A stretch of 9,103 nucleotides of DNA from Neptuniibacter sp. Its GTDB lineage: Bacteria > Pseudomonadota > Gammaproteobacteria > Pseudomonadales > Balneatricaceae. The notes under the pieces are model-generated. The model was not told the origin of the DNA. It worked only from the letters and a program-made list of their open reading frames with translations, and made no database searches. Location of the stretch: the NCBI GenBank assembly GCA_024686055.1, contig JAIBDV010000092.1, forward strand, positions 1 through 9,103. Direction: 5' to 3'. Positions within the stretch are counted from its first letter, which is position 1. Every line of letters starts with the position of its first letter. Of this stretch, positions 1 through 6,526 are shown piece after piece. Both the position numbers and the translations under genes were made by a program.

Positions 1-1992
1 CAGGGCCGTATCGCGGAGCCGATGCGTTACGATGCCGCCAGCGATACTTACCAGCCGATCAGCTGGGATGGGGCCTTTGCGCTGATCGCCCAGCATCTGA
101 AGGCGCTGGATACGTCGGATCAGGCCGAATTTTACACCTCGGGCCGGGCCAGTAATGAAGCGGCGTATCTCTACCAGCTGATGGTGCGCAGCTATGGCAC
201 TAATAACTTCCCGGATTGCTCCAATATGTGCCACGAGGCCAGCGGCCTGGCGATGCATGCCAGTCTGGGGGTGGGTAAGGGCACCGTGCTGCTGGAAGAT
301 TTTGAAGAAGCCGATGCGATTTTTGTGTTTGGCCAGAACCCCGGCACTAATCATCCGCGGATGCTGGATGCGCTGCGTGATGCTTCTAAAAGCGGTGCCC
401 GTGTGGTCAGCTTTAACAACCTGAAAGAGCGTGGCCTGCAGCGTTTCACCCACCCGCAGAACCCGGTGGAGATGCTGACCAACGGTTCGACGCCGATCAG
501 TACGGATTACTTCTGCCCGATGCTGGGCGGAGATATGGCGGCGGTACGCGGCATGGTGAAGCATCTGCTGGCCATGCACCGCGATGCGCTGGCCAGTGGC
601 AAACCGCCAGTGTTTGATCTGGCCTTTATCGCTCAGCATACCGATGGCCTGGATGATTATCTGGCACAGGTAGATGCCACTGACTGGGCGCAGATTGAGC
701 AACAGAGCGGCCTGAGCAAGGCCGAGCTGGCCCACGGCGCGGATATCTACGCCAATGCCGAGCGGGTGATCTGCAGCTGGGCAATGGGGCTGACCCAGCA
801 TAAGCACTCGGTGGATACCATCCGTGAGGTTACCAACCTGCTGTTACTGCGTGGCAATATCGGTAAGCCCGGTGCCGGTGCCTGCCCGGTGCGTGGTCAC
901 AGTAATGTGCAGGGTGATCGCACCATGGGCATTAATGAACGGCCGAACAAGGCACTGCTGGATAGCCTGGAGCAGCAGCTCGGTATTGCGATGCCACGGC
1001 AAAACGGCCATAACACCATCGAAGCCATTGAGGCGATGCTGCGCGGTGACAGTAAAGTCTTTATCGGCCTGGGTGGCAACTTTGCCGCGGCCACGCCAGA
1101 TACGCCCCGTGTCATTGAAGCGCTGCGCCAGTGCAAACTGACGGTGAATATCAGCACCAAACTCAATCGCAGCCACACGGTGCCCGGTGAAGCCTCACTG
1201 ATTCTGCCATGCCTGGGCCGCACCGAAATCGACCGCCAGCCTGCCGGTGAACAGTGTATTACCGTGGAAGACTCCATGAGTATGGTGCATGCCTCAGCGG
1301 GCCTGACCGAGCCTGCCACCGAACATCTGCGCTCGGAACCTGCCATCATCGCCGGTATCGCCAGCGCGTTGCTGGGCCAGCAGCCGGTCAACTGGGATGC
1401 GCTGGGCGCGGATTACGATAAAATCCGCGACCTGATTGAACAGACCATTCCGGGTTTTACCAACTTCAACCAGAAAATCAGGCAGCCGGGTGGCTTCTTC
1501 CTGGGTAACAGCGCCGCTGAACTGCGCTGGCAGACCCCGAACGGCAAAGCCAATTTCAGCAGCGCCCAGCTGCCCGATGAACTGATCGCAGTAAAAGCAC
1601 AGCGCCGGACCGGGAAGAAAGTATTCACCCTGCAGACCCTGCGTTCCCACGACCAGTACAACACCACCATCTATGGCATGGATGATCGCTATCGCGGTGT
1701 GTTTGGTCAGCGTGAAGTGGTGTTTATGAATGCCAAAGATATGGCCGCGCTGGGGCTGGAGAATGAACAGCTGATCGACATGGACACTATCTGGCATGAC
1801 GATATCGAACGTAAAGTGACCGGCTTTAAAGTCGTGGCGTACGATATTCCCCGTGGCAATATCGCCGCTTATTACCCCGAGACCAATCCGCTGGTACCGC
1901 TGGACAGCGTGGGTGATGACAGCTTCACCCCGACCTCTAAAGCGATCCCTGTCACGATCAGTAAGGCTGCGCCGGGGAATCGGATTTTGTAG
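1..1992 (+). CDS. FdhF/YdeP-family molybdopterin oxidoreductase, alpha subunit (5' partial)
   Basis: Molybdenum-cofactor enzyme of the DMSO-reductase superfamily, in the formate-dehydrogenase-alpha-like YdeP branch. The frame is open to the left edge (codons 1-7 read QGRIAEP), so the ATG at 22 is internal and the true start lies outside. 663 residues are present; E. coli YdeP has about 760, so about 95 are missing, including the part where the family carries N-terminal cysteines. Visible marks: DCSNMCHEAS, with Cys77 (bases 229-231) aligning with the selenocysteine Mo ligand of FdhF; FGQNPGTNHPR; RGHSNVQGD from residue 298, a cofactor-binding signature; and a C-terminal molybdopterin-dinucleotide domain from about residue 540 (TLRSHDQYNTT, YGMDDRYRG). 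The physiological substrate of this family is not settled; E. coli YdeP is linked to acid resistance. Cytoplasmic or not cannot be judged without the N-terminus. Family very sure, function unsure. Confidence 0.95.
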   Translation, partial: QGRIAEPMRYDAASDTYQPISWDGAFALIAQHLKALDTSDQAEFYTSGRASNEAAYLYQLMVRSYGTNNFPDCSNMCHEASGLAMHASLGVGKGTVLLEDFEEADAIFVFGQNPGTNHPRMLDALRDASKSGARVVSFNNLKERGLQRFTHPQNPVEMLTNGSTPISTDYFCPMLGGDMAAVRGMVKHLLAMHRDALASGKPPVFDLAFIAQHTDGLDDYLAQVDATDWAQIEQQSGLSKAELAHGADIYANAERVICSWAMGLTQHKHSVDTIREVTNLLLLRGNIGKPGAGACPVRGHSNVQGDRTMGINERPNKALLDSLEQQLGIAMPRQNGHNTIEAIEAMLRGDSKVFIGLGGNFAAATPDTPRVIEALRQCKLTVNISTKLNRSHTVPGEASLILPCLGRTEIDRQPAGEQCITVEDSMSMVHASAGLTEPATEHLRSEPAIIAGIASALLGQQPVNWDALGADYDKIRDLIEQTIPGFTNFNQKIRQPGGFFLGNSAAELRWQTPNGKANFSSAQLPDELIAVKAQRRTGKKVFTLQTLRSHDQYNTTIYGMDDRYRGVFGQREVVFMNAKDMAALGLENEQLIDMDTIWHDDIERKVTGFKVVAYDIPRGNIAAYYPETNPLVPLDSVGDDSFTPTSKAIPVTISKAAPGNRIL

Positions 1993-2053
1993 CGGAGGCG
2001 GCGGTTATCACCGCAAGGTCCTCTTTATGGTTTCCTGTGTGATCTTTGTAATT

Positions 2054-2090
2054 CCGGTGAGGACTCCTGTGGGACCGGTGTCCTCACCGG
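2054..2090. repeat. Perfect 11-bp inverted repeat
   Basis: CCGGTGAGGAC at 2054-2064 is perfectly matched by GTCCTCACCGG at 2080-2090, with a 15-base spacer. It could fold as an RNA stem-loop behind the molybdoenzyme gene, but no T-run follows on the + strand, so it is not a classical intrinsic terminator. It may be a rho-independent remnant, an mRNA 3'-end stabiliser or part of the neighbouring REP-like block. Confidence 0.55.
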
Positions 2091-2120
2091 GAAGCTCTAC
2101 CCACCGAGCTATCAGACCTT

Positions 2121-2220
2121 CGCAAGCAGGCGCGTGCCTGCATTTACCAGTGGGTATTGCGGCCCGGACGTTCGCGGAGCGAACTGCTACAGGTCGTGAG
2201 CAGGCTTGCTCCTGCCTGCC
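2121..2220. repeat. REP-like palindrome cluster
   Basis: Three short hairpins sit within 100 bases. The first is GCAGGC (2126-2131) with GCCTGC (2136-2141). The second is TTCGC (2171-2175) with GCGAA (2179-2183). The third is GAGCA (2198-2202) with TGCTC (2207-2211), overlapped by an alternative GCAGGC (2200-2205) with GCCTGC (2214-2219). The same GCAGGC/GCCTGC arms recur in the first and third units. Read on the minus strand, stretches such as AGGAGCAAGCCTGCTC and CTGTAGCAGTTCGCTC resemble the intergenic REP elements of Pseudomonas and relatives (known style: GTAGGAGCG...TTGCTCGC). Assignment as REP is by resemblance; copy number in the genome would decide. Confidence 0.5.
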
Positions 2221-2308
2221 GGGTATAAAATCTGACTATTCGCAGGCGTCAGTCATAACAATCCCCCTTGGACGACTGCTGCTTATATGACAGTCCTGCT
2301 ACCATTAA

Positions 2309-2353
2309 GGACAGGGCGACCTGTTCGCCATCTGTGTCACTGATAACAGGGAG
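2309..2353 (+). promoter_or_regulatory. Leader with mutually exclusive hairpins reaching the ribosome binding site
   Basis: GGACAGG (2309-2315) can pair with CCTGTTC (2320-2326) around a GCGA tetraloop, a stable GNRA-type cap; one pair is G-T. Alternatively GGCGA (2315-2319) pairs with TCGCC (2325-2329). In a third state CCTGTT (2320-2325) pairs with AACAGG (2345-2350), which covers the front of the Shine-Dalgarno sequence AGGGAG (2348-2353) of the NYN gene. The pairings are seen directly; a regulatory role is inference, and short stems of this kind can arise by chance. Confidence 0.3.
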
Positions 2354-2360
2354 TTGTTGG

Positions 2361-3080
2361 ATGTTGGAAACGAATACCATTGTGTTGTTGATCGATGCGG
2401 ATAACGCACCGCCGAGTGCGATTGCGCGGGTGATGTCGGAGCTGGCCAGCCACGGTAAGGTGACGATTCGCCGGGCGTATGGCAACTGGACCAACCCGCA
2501 CCTTAAAGGCTGGGAAGCTAATCTGCATGCCCATGCCATTCAGCCGATGCTGCAAATCGACCTGACCAAGGGCAAGAACGCTACCGATATTGCGATCGCC
2601 ATTGATGCCATGGATATCCTCTATACCAAGTCGGTTGATACCTTCTGCCTTATGACCTCGGACAGCGATTTCACCCCGCTGGTGACACGGCTGTTATCGG
2701 AGGGCAAAACGGTAATCGGTTATGGTGAGCGTAAAACGCCCGCCGCACTGGTCAATGCCTGCTCCAAGTTTCTGTTTCTGGATGATGAGTCTGAGAAAAC
2801 CGAGCCGGTGGATCAGCAGCTGTTGCGCAGTGATACCCAGCTGCTCACCTTGCTGCGCGATGCCATCCGTAAAACTGAGCAGGATGATGGCTGGTCGAAG
2901 CTGTCCCGAGTCGGTGCCCATATCTCCAACCACGCCTCTTTTGATGCCCGCAACTACGGCTACCCGCGCCTGAGCGATCTGATTGATGCCATTGGTGATC
3001 TGTTTGCACTGCAGCGGGATGAAAGCTCACATTTTCGGGTGCGTGATCTTAAACGGCGGCCTCTGTCGGAGCTGAGCTAG
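2361..3080 (+). CDS. NYN-domain putative RNase with C-terminal OST-HTH/LOTUS domain (DUF88/LabA-like)
   Basis: 239-residue cytoplasmic protein. Residues 5-142 form a NYN (PIN-like) domain: LIDADNAP with Asp12 and Asp14 at the end of the first strand, KNATDIAIAID with Asp76, and TSDSDFTPL with Asp101 and Asp103. These acidic residues are the metal-binding set expected of an active PIN/NYN ribonuclease. Residues about 158-229 (LLTLLRDAI to FRVRDL) match the OST-HTH/LOTUS fold, an RNA-binding winged helix. The pairing is a known architecture in bacteria and in eukaryotic MARF1-type proteins. The RNA target is unknown. I start at ATG 2361 because AGGGAG lies 7 bases upstream and the protein begins at the first NYN strand; the frame continues upstream to a TTG at 2268 but that part has no NYN homology and crosses the leader. 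It stands alone, with no same-strand gene within 300 bases on either side. Confidence 0.9.
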   Translation: MLETNTIVLLIDADNAPPSAIARVMSELASHGKVTIRRAYGNWTNPHLKGWEANLHAHAIQPMLQIDLTKGKNATDIAIAIDAMDILYTKSVDTFCLMTSDSDFTPLVTRLLSEGKTVIGYGERKTPAALVNACSKFLFLDDESEKTEPVDQQLLRSDTQLLTLLRDAIRKTEQDDGWSKLSRVGAHISNHASFDARNYGYPRLSDLIDAIGDLFALQRDESSHFRVRDLKRRPLSELS

Positions 3081-3161
3081 CACCGGCATGCTATGGGGTG
3101 GCTGTTGAGGAATGATCAAGCCTTCTCTGTTGATGAAATATGTTACTGAATTAACCGTGCA

Positions 3162-3186
3162 AACCTGGTGTGCAATGCGCCAGGTT
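3162..3186 (+). terminator. Possible terminator hairpin after the NYN gene
   Basis: AACCTGGTG (3162-3170) pairs with CGCCAGGTT (3178-3186) with one G-T wobble and a 7-base loop. The sequence after it is AT-rich (CCGATATTTATTAATT) but lacks a continuous T-run, so termination would be inefficient or the hairpin may only protect the 3' end. It lies 82 bases past the NYN stop. Confidence 0.4.
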
Positions 3187-3431
3187 CCGATATTTATTAA
3201 TTATTGGCTTGAAAAATTCTCATGCAGGTTTCGCTGCAGCACCGCATTTTTTGACTACCGTTATTGCCGCTTATTACCTTTCTCTGAGTTAATGCGCTGA
3301 ATTTATTGTGTTTTCTGTTTGTCTTCAGTAACTGCTGCAACGCCGTTGTGCCCATCCCGGAAAATCGCGCATCGGTTTCCCATCGCGCAAGTTCCATGCC
3401 CAGTTCGACAATATTCCACCTTTTGCTATTA

Positions 3432-3443
3432 CTTGAATTCAAG
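3432..3443. promoter_or_regulatory. 12-bp perfect palindrome upstream of the porin, possible operator
   Basis: CTTGAATTCAAG is a perfect 12-bp palindrome 73 bases before the porin start codon, a common place for a dimeric regulator to bind. The core TGAATTCA recurs in the gap before the subtilase-like gene (6474-6481). No regulator can be named from the sequence. Confidence 0.2.
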
Positions 3444-3515
3444 GTCAGCAGATAAATGGCCAGATAACAGATTGATTCGGGCAAGACTGATGCTTTCAAA
3501 AGGGGGCTCCACCGT

Positions 3516-4727
3516 ATGAATACACAAAACCGTCTGCTAACGGCGATGCTGGCCAGCTCAATGCTTGTCACACCACTGGCGCAGGCTGATGGCCATGAAT
3601 TGCAGGCCTTAAAGAATCAGGTGCAATTACTGATGCAGCGGATTGAGCAGCTGGAACAGCAGCCACCACAGGTTGTCGCGCAACAGACATCAGTGGCCGC
3701 CCCGGTGGTGACCTCCGGCAACAACAAGGTACGGCTGAATGTTTCCGGGCAGATTAACCGGGGGGTACTGGTCGCGGATGATGGCACGAACACCGACAGT
3801 TTCCATGTTGATAACGATGCCTCCTCATCACGGCTGCGGCTGATCGGTGAAGCGGATCTTTCACCCACGCTCACCGTCGGCACCGCCATTGAGGTGGAAC
3901 TGGCTTCCAACTCCACGGCTGCGGTGAATCAGATTGATAAATCCGGGGTTGGCAGTGGTACGTTCAGCGAGCGGCGAGTGGAGTTTTACTTCACCGATGC
4001 CAACTGGGGCAAACTCTGGGTCGGCCAGGGCTGGACCGCCAGTGAAGACACCTCCGAATATGACCTGTCGGGCACCGCGCTGGCGGGTTACTCCAGCACC
4101 GCAGATATGGCCGGTGGCCTGCTGTTCCGTAACAGCGATGGCAGCCTGTCAGCCACCAATGTGGGCAGTGTCTTCCTTAACTTCGATGGCCTGGGCCGTC
4201 GGGACCGGGTGCGCTATGACACCCCGAACCTGAACGGTGTCACCCTGTCGGTCAGTGCGGTTGAAGGTGATGCCTGGGATGCGGCGATCACCTATGCCGC
4301 CAAATACAGCTATGCCCAGGTTGTGGCGGCGCTGGCTTACTCAGACCCACAGGATCTGGCCAGCCATGACAGCCGGGTGAACGGCTCGGTATCGGTACTG
4401 TTTAACAGCGGCTTCAATGTGACGCTGGCCGCCGGTGAGGATGATGCAGGTACCTCTGCCGACCCGAACTTCTATTACGCCAAACTGGGTTACCAGGCCA
4501 ACCTGAACCGGATGGGCCTGACAGCGTTCTCGATTGATTATCACCATACCGATGAGATTGGTGTCAGCATGGATGAGGGTAAAAGCTACGGCTTGCAGCT
4601 GGTGCAGAACTTCGATGACTGGTCTACCGAGGGCTACGTAGGCTTGCGTACCTATGAGCTGGAGCGCAGTGGCGGCAGTTTCCAGGATCTGGATGTGCTG
4701 CTGATGGGCGGCCGGGTGAAGTTTTAA
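3516..4727 (+). CDS. Outer-membrane porin with N-terminal coiled coil
   Basis: 403-residue beta-barrel porin of the general Gram-negative type, forming a diffusion channel in the outer membrane; the solute is unknown. Residues 1-24 are a signal peptide ending in AQA, with likely cleavage before Asp25. Residues 27-49 form a short coiled coil (hydrophobic a/d positions L32, V36, L39, I43, L46), then a Pro/Gln/Val linker. From about residue 70 come alternating amphipathic strands (VRLNVSGQINRG, RRVEFYFTDANWGKLWVGQ, DRVRYDTPNLNGVTLSVSAV), and the chain ends GGRVKF with the terminal Phe typical of BAM substrates. An N-terminal coiled coil is known in DcaP-like trimeric porins; similarity to that group is inference. 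Start ATG 3516 has AGGGGG at 3501-3506. Its stop codon touches the start of the following lipoprotein gene, and a terminator closes the pair. Confidence 0.92.
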   Translation: MNTQNRLLTAMLASSMLVTPLAQADGHELQALKNQVQLLMQRIEQLEQQPPQVVAQQTSVAAPVVTSGNNKVRLNVSGQINRGVLVADDGTNTDSFHVDNDASSSRLRLIGEADLSPTLTVGTAIEVELASNSTAAVNQIDKSGVGSGTFSERRVEFYFTDANWGKLWVGQGWTASEDTSEYDLSGTALAGYSSTADMAGGLLFRNSDGSLSATNVGSVFLNFDGLGRRDRVRYDTPNLNGVTLSVSAVEGDAWDAAITYAAKYSYAQVVAALAYSDPQDLASHDSRVNGSVSVLFNSGFNVTLAAGEDDAGTSADPNFYYAKLGYQANLNRMGLTAFSIDYHHTDEIGVSMDEGKSYGLQLVQNFDDWSTEGYVGLRTYELERSGGSFQDLDVLLMGGRVKF

Positions 4728-4898
4728 ATGGCCTGGCGCTGGGGAGGGTGCCTGCTGCTGATCTGTATGGCGTTGCAGGGCTGTAATCAGACGCAGCCTT
4801 ACCGTTATCACAGCGAGCGGGAGATTCCACAGGGGGCAGGGGTGTTCAGCAATGCTGAGTTCGTGCCGTATTTACAGAGTGACAGACCAGAACGTTAA
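4728..4898 (+). CDS. Small lipoprotein, 56 residues
   Basis: Short gene whose ATG follows the porin stop codon without a gap (TAA at 4725-4727, ATG at 4728-4730), so translational coupling is likely; GGTGA (4715-4719) inside the porin gene can act as ribosome binding site. The product has a lipoprotein signal: MAWRW, a hydrophobic core GGCLLLICMA, then the lipobox LQGC with Cys19 as the lipidated residue. Gln at the -2 lipobox position is less usual than Ala, Ser or Thr. Asn at +2, rather than Asp, predicts outer-membrane sorting. The mature peptide is only 38 residues, polar and charged, containing REIPQGAGVFS and ending SDRPER; no domain is recognised. A role alongside the porin is inferred from position only. 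Reality as a gene is supported by start position, RBS and lipobox together. Confidence 0.75.
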   Translation: MAWRWGGCLLLICMALQGCNQTQPYRYHSEREIPQGAGVFSNAEFVPYLQSDRPER

Positions 4899-4933
4899 CG
4901 ATTTTTTCAAGTGTAACAGAGCAGTGTCCACCT

Positions 4934-4974
4934 GGGCTGAGGCGGTTATGGATGATCGCCGAGGCCTTTCTTTT
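4934..4974 (+). terminator. Intrinsic terminator after the porin-lipoprotein pair
   Basis: GGCT (4935-4938) pairs with GGCC (4963-4966) including one G-T wobble; GGCG (4941-4944) pairs with CGCC (4957-4960). The two helices are joined by GA facing GA, which can form tandem sheared G-A pairs and keep the helix continuous. A 12-base loop caps it, and TTTCTTTT (4967-4974) follows directly. It lies 36 bases past the lipoprotein stop, where the operon should end. Confidence 0.65.
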
Positions 4975-5141
4975 ACCCGCCGTGTACCCGCTACCGTAAA
5001 TTCCTCTTCGATGCTCTCTCATTCTGTGTTGCCGACAATCTCGTCGTTGTTCCCTGCATGACGGGTTGTTGATCCAGATCCAGGCTCTCTTTGCCAGAAA
5101 GCGTAGGCTACGGGTTTTCTCGCTATCCAGAGGTGGATGTT

Positions 5142-6461
5142 GTGCAGGATCTCTATGATGTACTGATTATTGGCGCAGGCCCGGCAGGCCTGAGCTTCGC
5201 TCGCTCACTGGCAGACCTGCCCTTGAGCGTGGCGATTATCGAGCGCTCATCACAGGCTACTCTGGCTGACCCTCCCGAAGACGGCCGTGAAATCGCCTTA
5301 ACCCATCACTCCGTTGAACATATGAAAGCCATGGGCAGCTGGCAGCAGCTGCCGGACGGTGGCATCTCGCCGATTGAAGCGGCGCGGGTGTTTGATGGTG
5401 GCTCGAGTTACAGCCTGGATTTTGATAATGATGCTGAGGCACTGGATACACTGGGCTACCTGGTGCCCAATCATCTGATCCGCAAAGCCTGTTATGAAGC
5501 GCTGGCCTGCCATAAGCATATCGATATTCTGACTGAAACGGTGGTGGAGCAGGTCACTACCGATGAGCATGGTGGTACGGTCACGCTGAATACCGGGGCC
5601 CAGCTGCGGGGCAAACTCATCGTGGCTGCCGATACCCGTTTCTCTGAAATGCGCCGCAAAATGGGCCTGTCGGCGACGATGCGGGACTTCTCCCGCTCCG
5701 CCATTGTCTGCCGGATGGCGCATACCCAGCCCCATCAGCAGACTGCTTTTGAGTGTTTTCACTATGGCCGGACCACCGCTATTTTGCCGATGAATGGGGA
5801 TAATTCCTCGGTGGTGGTGACGGTTAACAGCCGTGAAGCACAACGCTATGCCGAGATGAGCGATGCTGAATTTAACCACACCATCGAGCAGCAACTGGAC
5901 GGTCTGCTGGGCGAGATGAAACTCACCGGCAAGCGCCATGTTTACCCGCTGGTGGCGGTGCATGCCAATCAGTTTGTTGGCCGGCGCTTTGCGCTGATTG
6001 GCGATGCGGCGGTGGGAATGCACCCGGTAACGGCCCATGGTTTCAATCTGGGACTGCGGGGCCAGGCGACCCTGGCCGGGCATATCGCCAATGCCATTGC
6101 CGAAGGCGAAGACATCGCCAGCGAACAGGTGCTTAAAGCCTATGAGTCTGAACATATGGCCGCCACGCGGGTGATCTACCATGGCACCAATCTGGTGGTG
6201 GGGCTGTTCACCAATGAGACGCTGGCGGCCCGGCTGGCACGCAAATCCACGTTGCGGCTGGCCAATAACCTGCCACCGGTGAAGCACTTTATAACCGCCG
6301 CGCTCACCGAGCGCGATGCTAACAGCGCTAACCCGATTATGGGGCTGAAAAACCAGCTGCCACCGTTGCCAGATATCGCCCCGGTACGCAAAGCACATGA
6401 ACAGCTGACCCAGCTGCTACCCGAAAAACTGCACCCGCTGAACGTACTGGGCTTGCGTTAA
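5142..6461 (+). CDS. ubiM: UbiM-like FAD-dependent hydroxylase of ubiquinone biosynthesis
   Basis: Flavin monooxygenase of the UbiH/UbiF/VisC group that hydroxylates the benzene ring of ubiquinone precursors using O2. Residues 9-16 (IIGAGPAG) are the Rossmann FAD motif; Asp164 in AADTRFS replaces the usual DG motif region; GDA at 287-289 followed by HPVTAHGFNLGLRG is the second FAD motif. The stretches LADPPEDGREIALTH (41-55), LGYLVPNHLIRKA (104-116) and AFECFHYGRT (202-211) match what I know of Neisseria-type UbiM (5-demethoxyubiquinol hydroxylase) better than UbiH or UbiF. I start at GTG 5142, with AGAGG at 5129-5133 and two residues before QDLYDV is not needed; the frame reaches a TTG at 5091 with no clear RBS. 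439 residues, about 40-50 longer than relatives, the excess being a C-terminal tail after residue 388. It stands alone, without other ubi genes nearby. Confidence 0.82.
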   Translation: MQDLYDVLIIGAGPAGLSFARSLADLPLSVAIIERSSQATLADPPEDGREIALTHHSVEHMKAMGSWQQLPDGGISPIEAARVFDGGSSYSLDFDNDAEALDTLGYLVPNHLIRKACYEALACHKHIDILTETVVEQVTTDEHGGTVTLNTGAQLRGKLIVAADTRFSEMRRKMGLSATMRDFSRSAIVCRMAHTQPHQQTAFECFHYGRTTAILPMNGDNSSVVVTVNSREAQRYAEMSDAEFNHTIEQQLDGLLGEMKLTGKRHVYPLVAVHANQFVGRRFALIGDAAVGMHPVTAHGFNLGLRGQATLAGHIANAIAEGEDIASEQVLKAYESEHMAATRVIYHGTNLVVGLFTNETLAARLARKSTLRLANNLPPVKHFITAALTERDANSANPIMGLKNQLPPLPDIAPVRKAHEQLTQLLPEKLHPLNVLGLR

Positions 6462-6491
6462 TCGATAACCCGCTGAATTCAGGGGCTCTTC

Positions 6492-6497
6492 TATACT
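6492..6497 (+). promoter_or_regulatory. Candidate -10 element for the subtilase-like gene
   Basis: TATACT matches the sigma-70 -10 consensus at five of six positions and would place transcription start about 25 bases before the ATG at 6527. No good -35 hexamer lies 16-18 bases upstream, so activator help would be needed, or the gene is read through from ubiM, 65 bases upstream. The palindrome CTGAATTCAG (6473-6482) sits just before it. Confidence 0.3.
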
Positions 6498-6526
6498 GCT
6501 ATCTATAGCGTAAAGAGGAGTCCCTG

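Larger units (their letters stand above)
1993..2360. other. Intergenic region with palindromes and gene leader
   Basis: No convincing gene lies here. A small hairpin (GCGGT at 2001-2005, loop TATC, ACCGC at 2010-2014) follows the molybdoenzyme stop, but has no T-run, so it is at best a weak terminator. Then come an 11-bp inverted repeat, a REP-like cluster, and the leader of the NYN gene, listed separately. Frames open through part of this region (for example 1853-2290) start inside the molybdoenzyme gene and show no recognisable protein. Confidence 0.6.
3081..3515. other. AT-richer intergenic region, no supported gene
   Basis: 435 bases between the NYN gene and the porin gene. It is visibly richer in A+T than the genes, as expected of a promoter region. 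It holds a possible terminator (3162-3186), a short hairpin TGCAG/CTGCA (3223-3238) followed nine bases later by six Ts, two copies of ATCGCGCA (3364-3371 and 3382-3389), and a 12-bp palindrome (3432-3443). Short open frames on both strands (3112-3300, 3319-3519, and 3197-3571 on the minus strand) lack good ribosome binding sites and recognisable domains, so I do not call them. Confidence 0.6.

Noticed and set aside
2268..2360. Upstream TTG start for the NYN gene
   Set aside because: No RBS at the TTG, no NYN homology in the extra residues, and a good AGGGAG precedes ATG 2361.
3112..3300. Open frame of 62 codons after the NYN gene
   Set aside because: It overlaps the candidate terminator hairpin, has aromatic- and Cys-rich composition typical of random translation of AT-rich DNA, and no recognisable domain. 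Although GAGGA precedes its ATG, nothing else supports it.
3197..3571. Minus-strand frame of 124 codons upstream of the porin
   Set aside because: It overlaps the porin start region and its signal-peptide codons, has no recognisable domain, and its composition fits a non-coding promoter region.
4852..5061. Frame of 69 codons starting inside the small lipoprotein gene
   Set aside because: It overlaps the lipoprotein end and runs through the intrinsic terminator; no RBS or domain is visible.
5071..5082. Tandem hexamer GATCCA twice
   Set aside because: Only two copies and no visible link to a promoter element; likely chance.
5091..5141. Upstream TTG start for ubiM
   Set aside because: No clear RBS, and the added residues precede the Rossmann strand without homology; GTG 5142 has AGAGG at proper distance.
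5298..6398. Long minus-strand frame of 366 codons opposite ubiM
   Set aside because: It is an antisense shadow of a well-supported gene; its His/Gln/Arg-rich translation has no domain.
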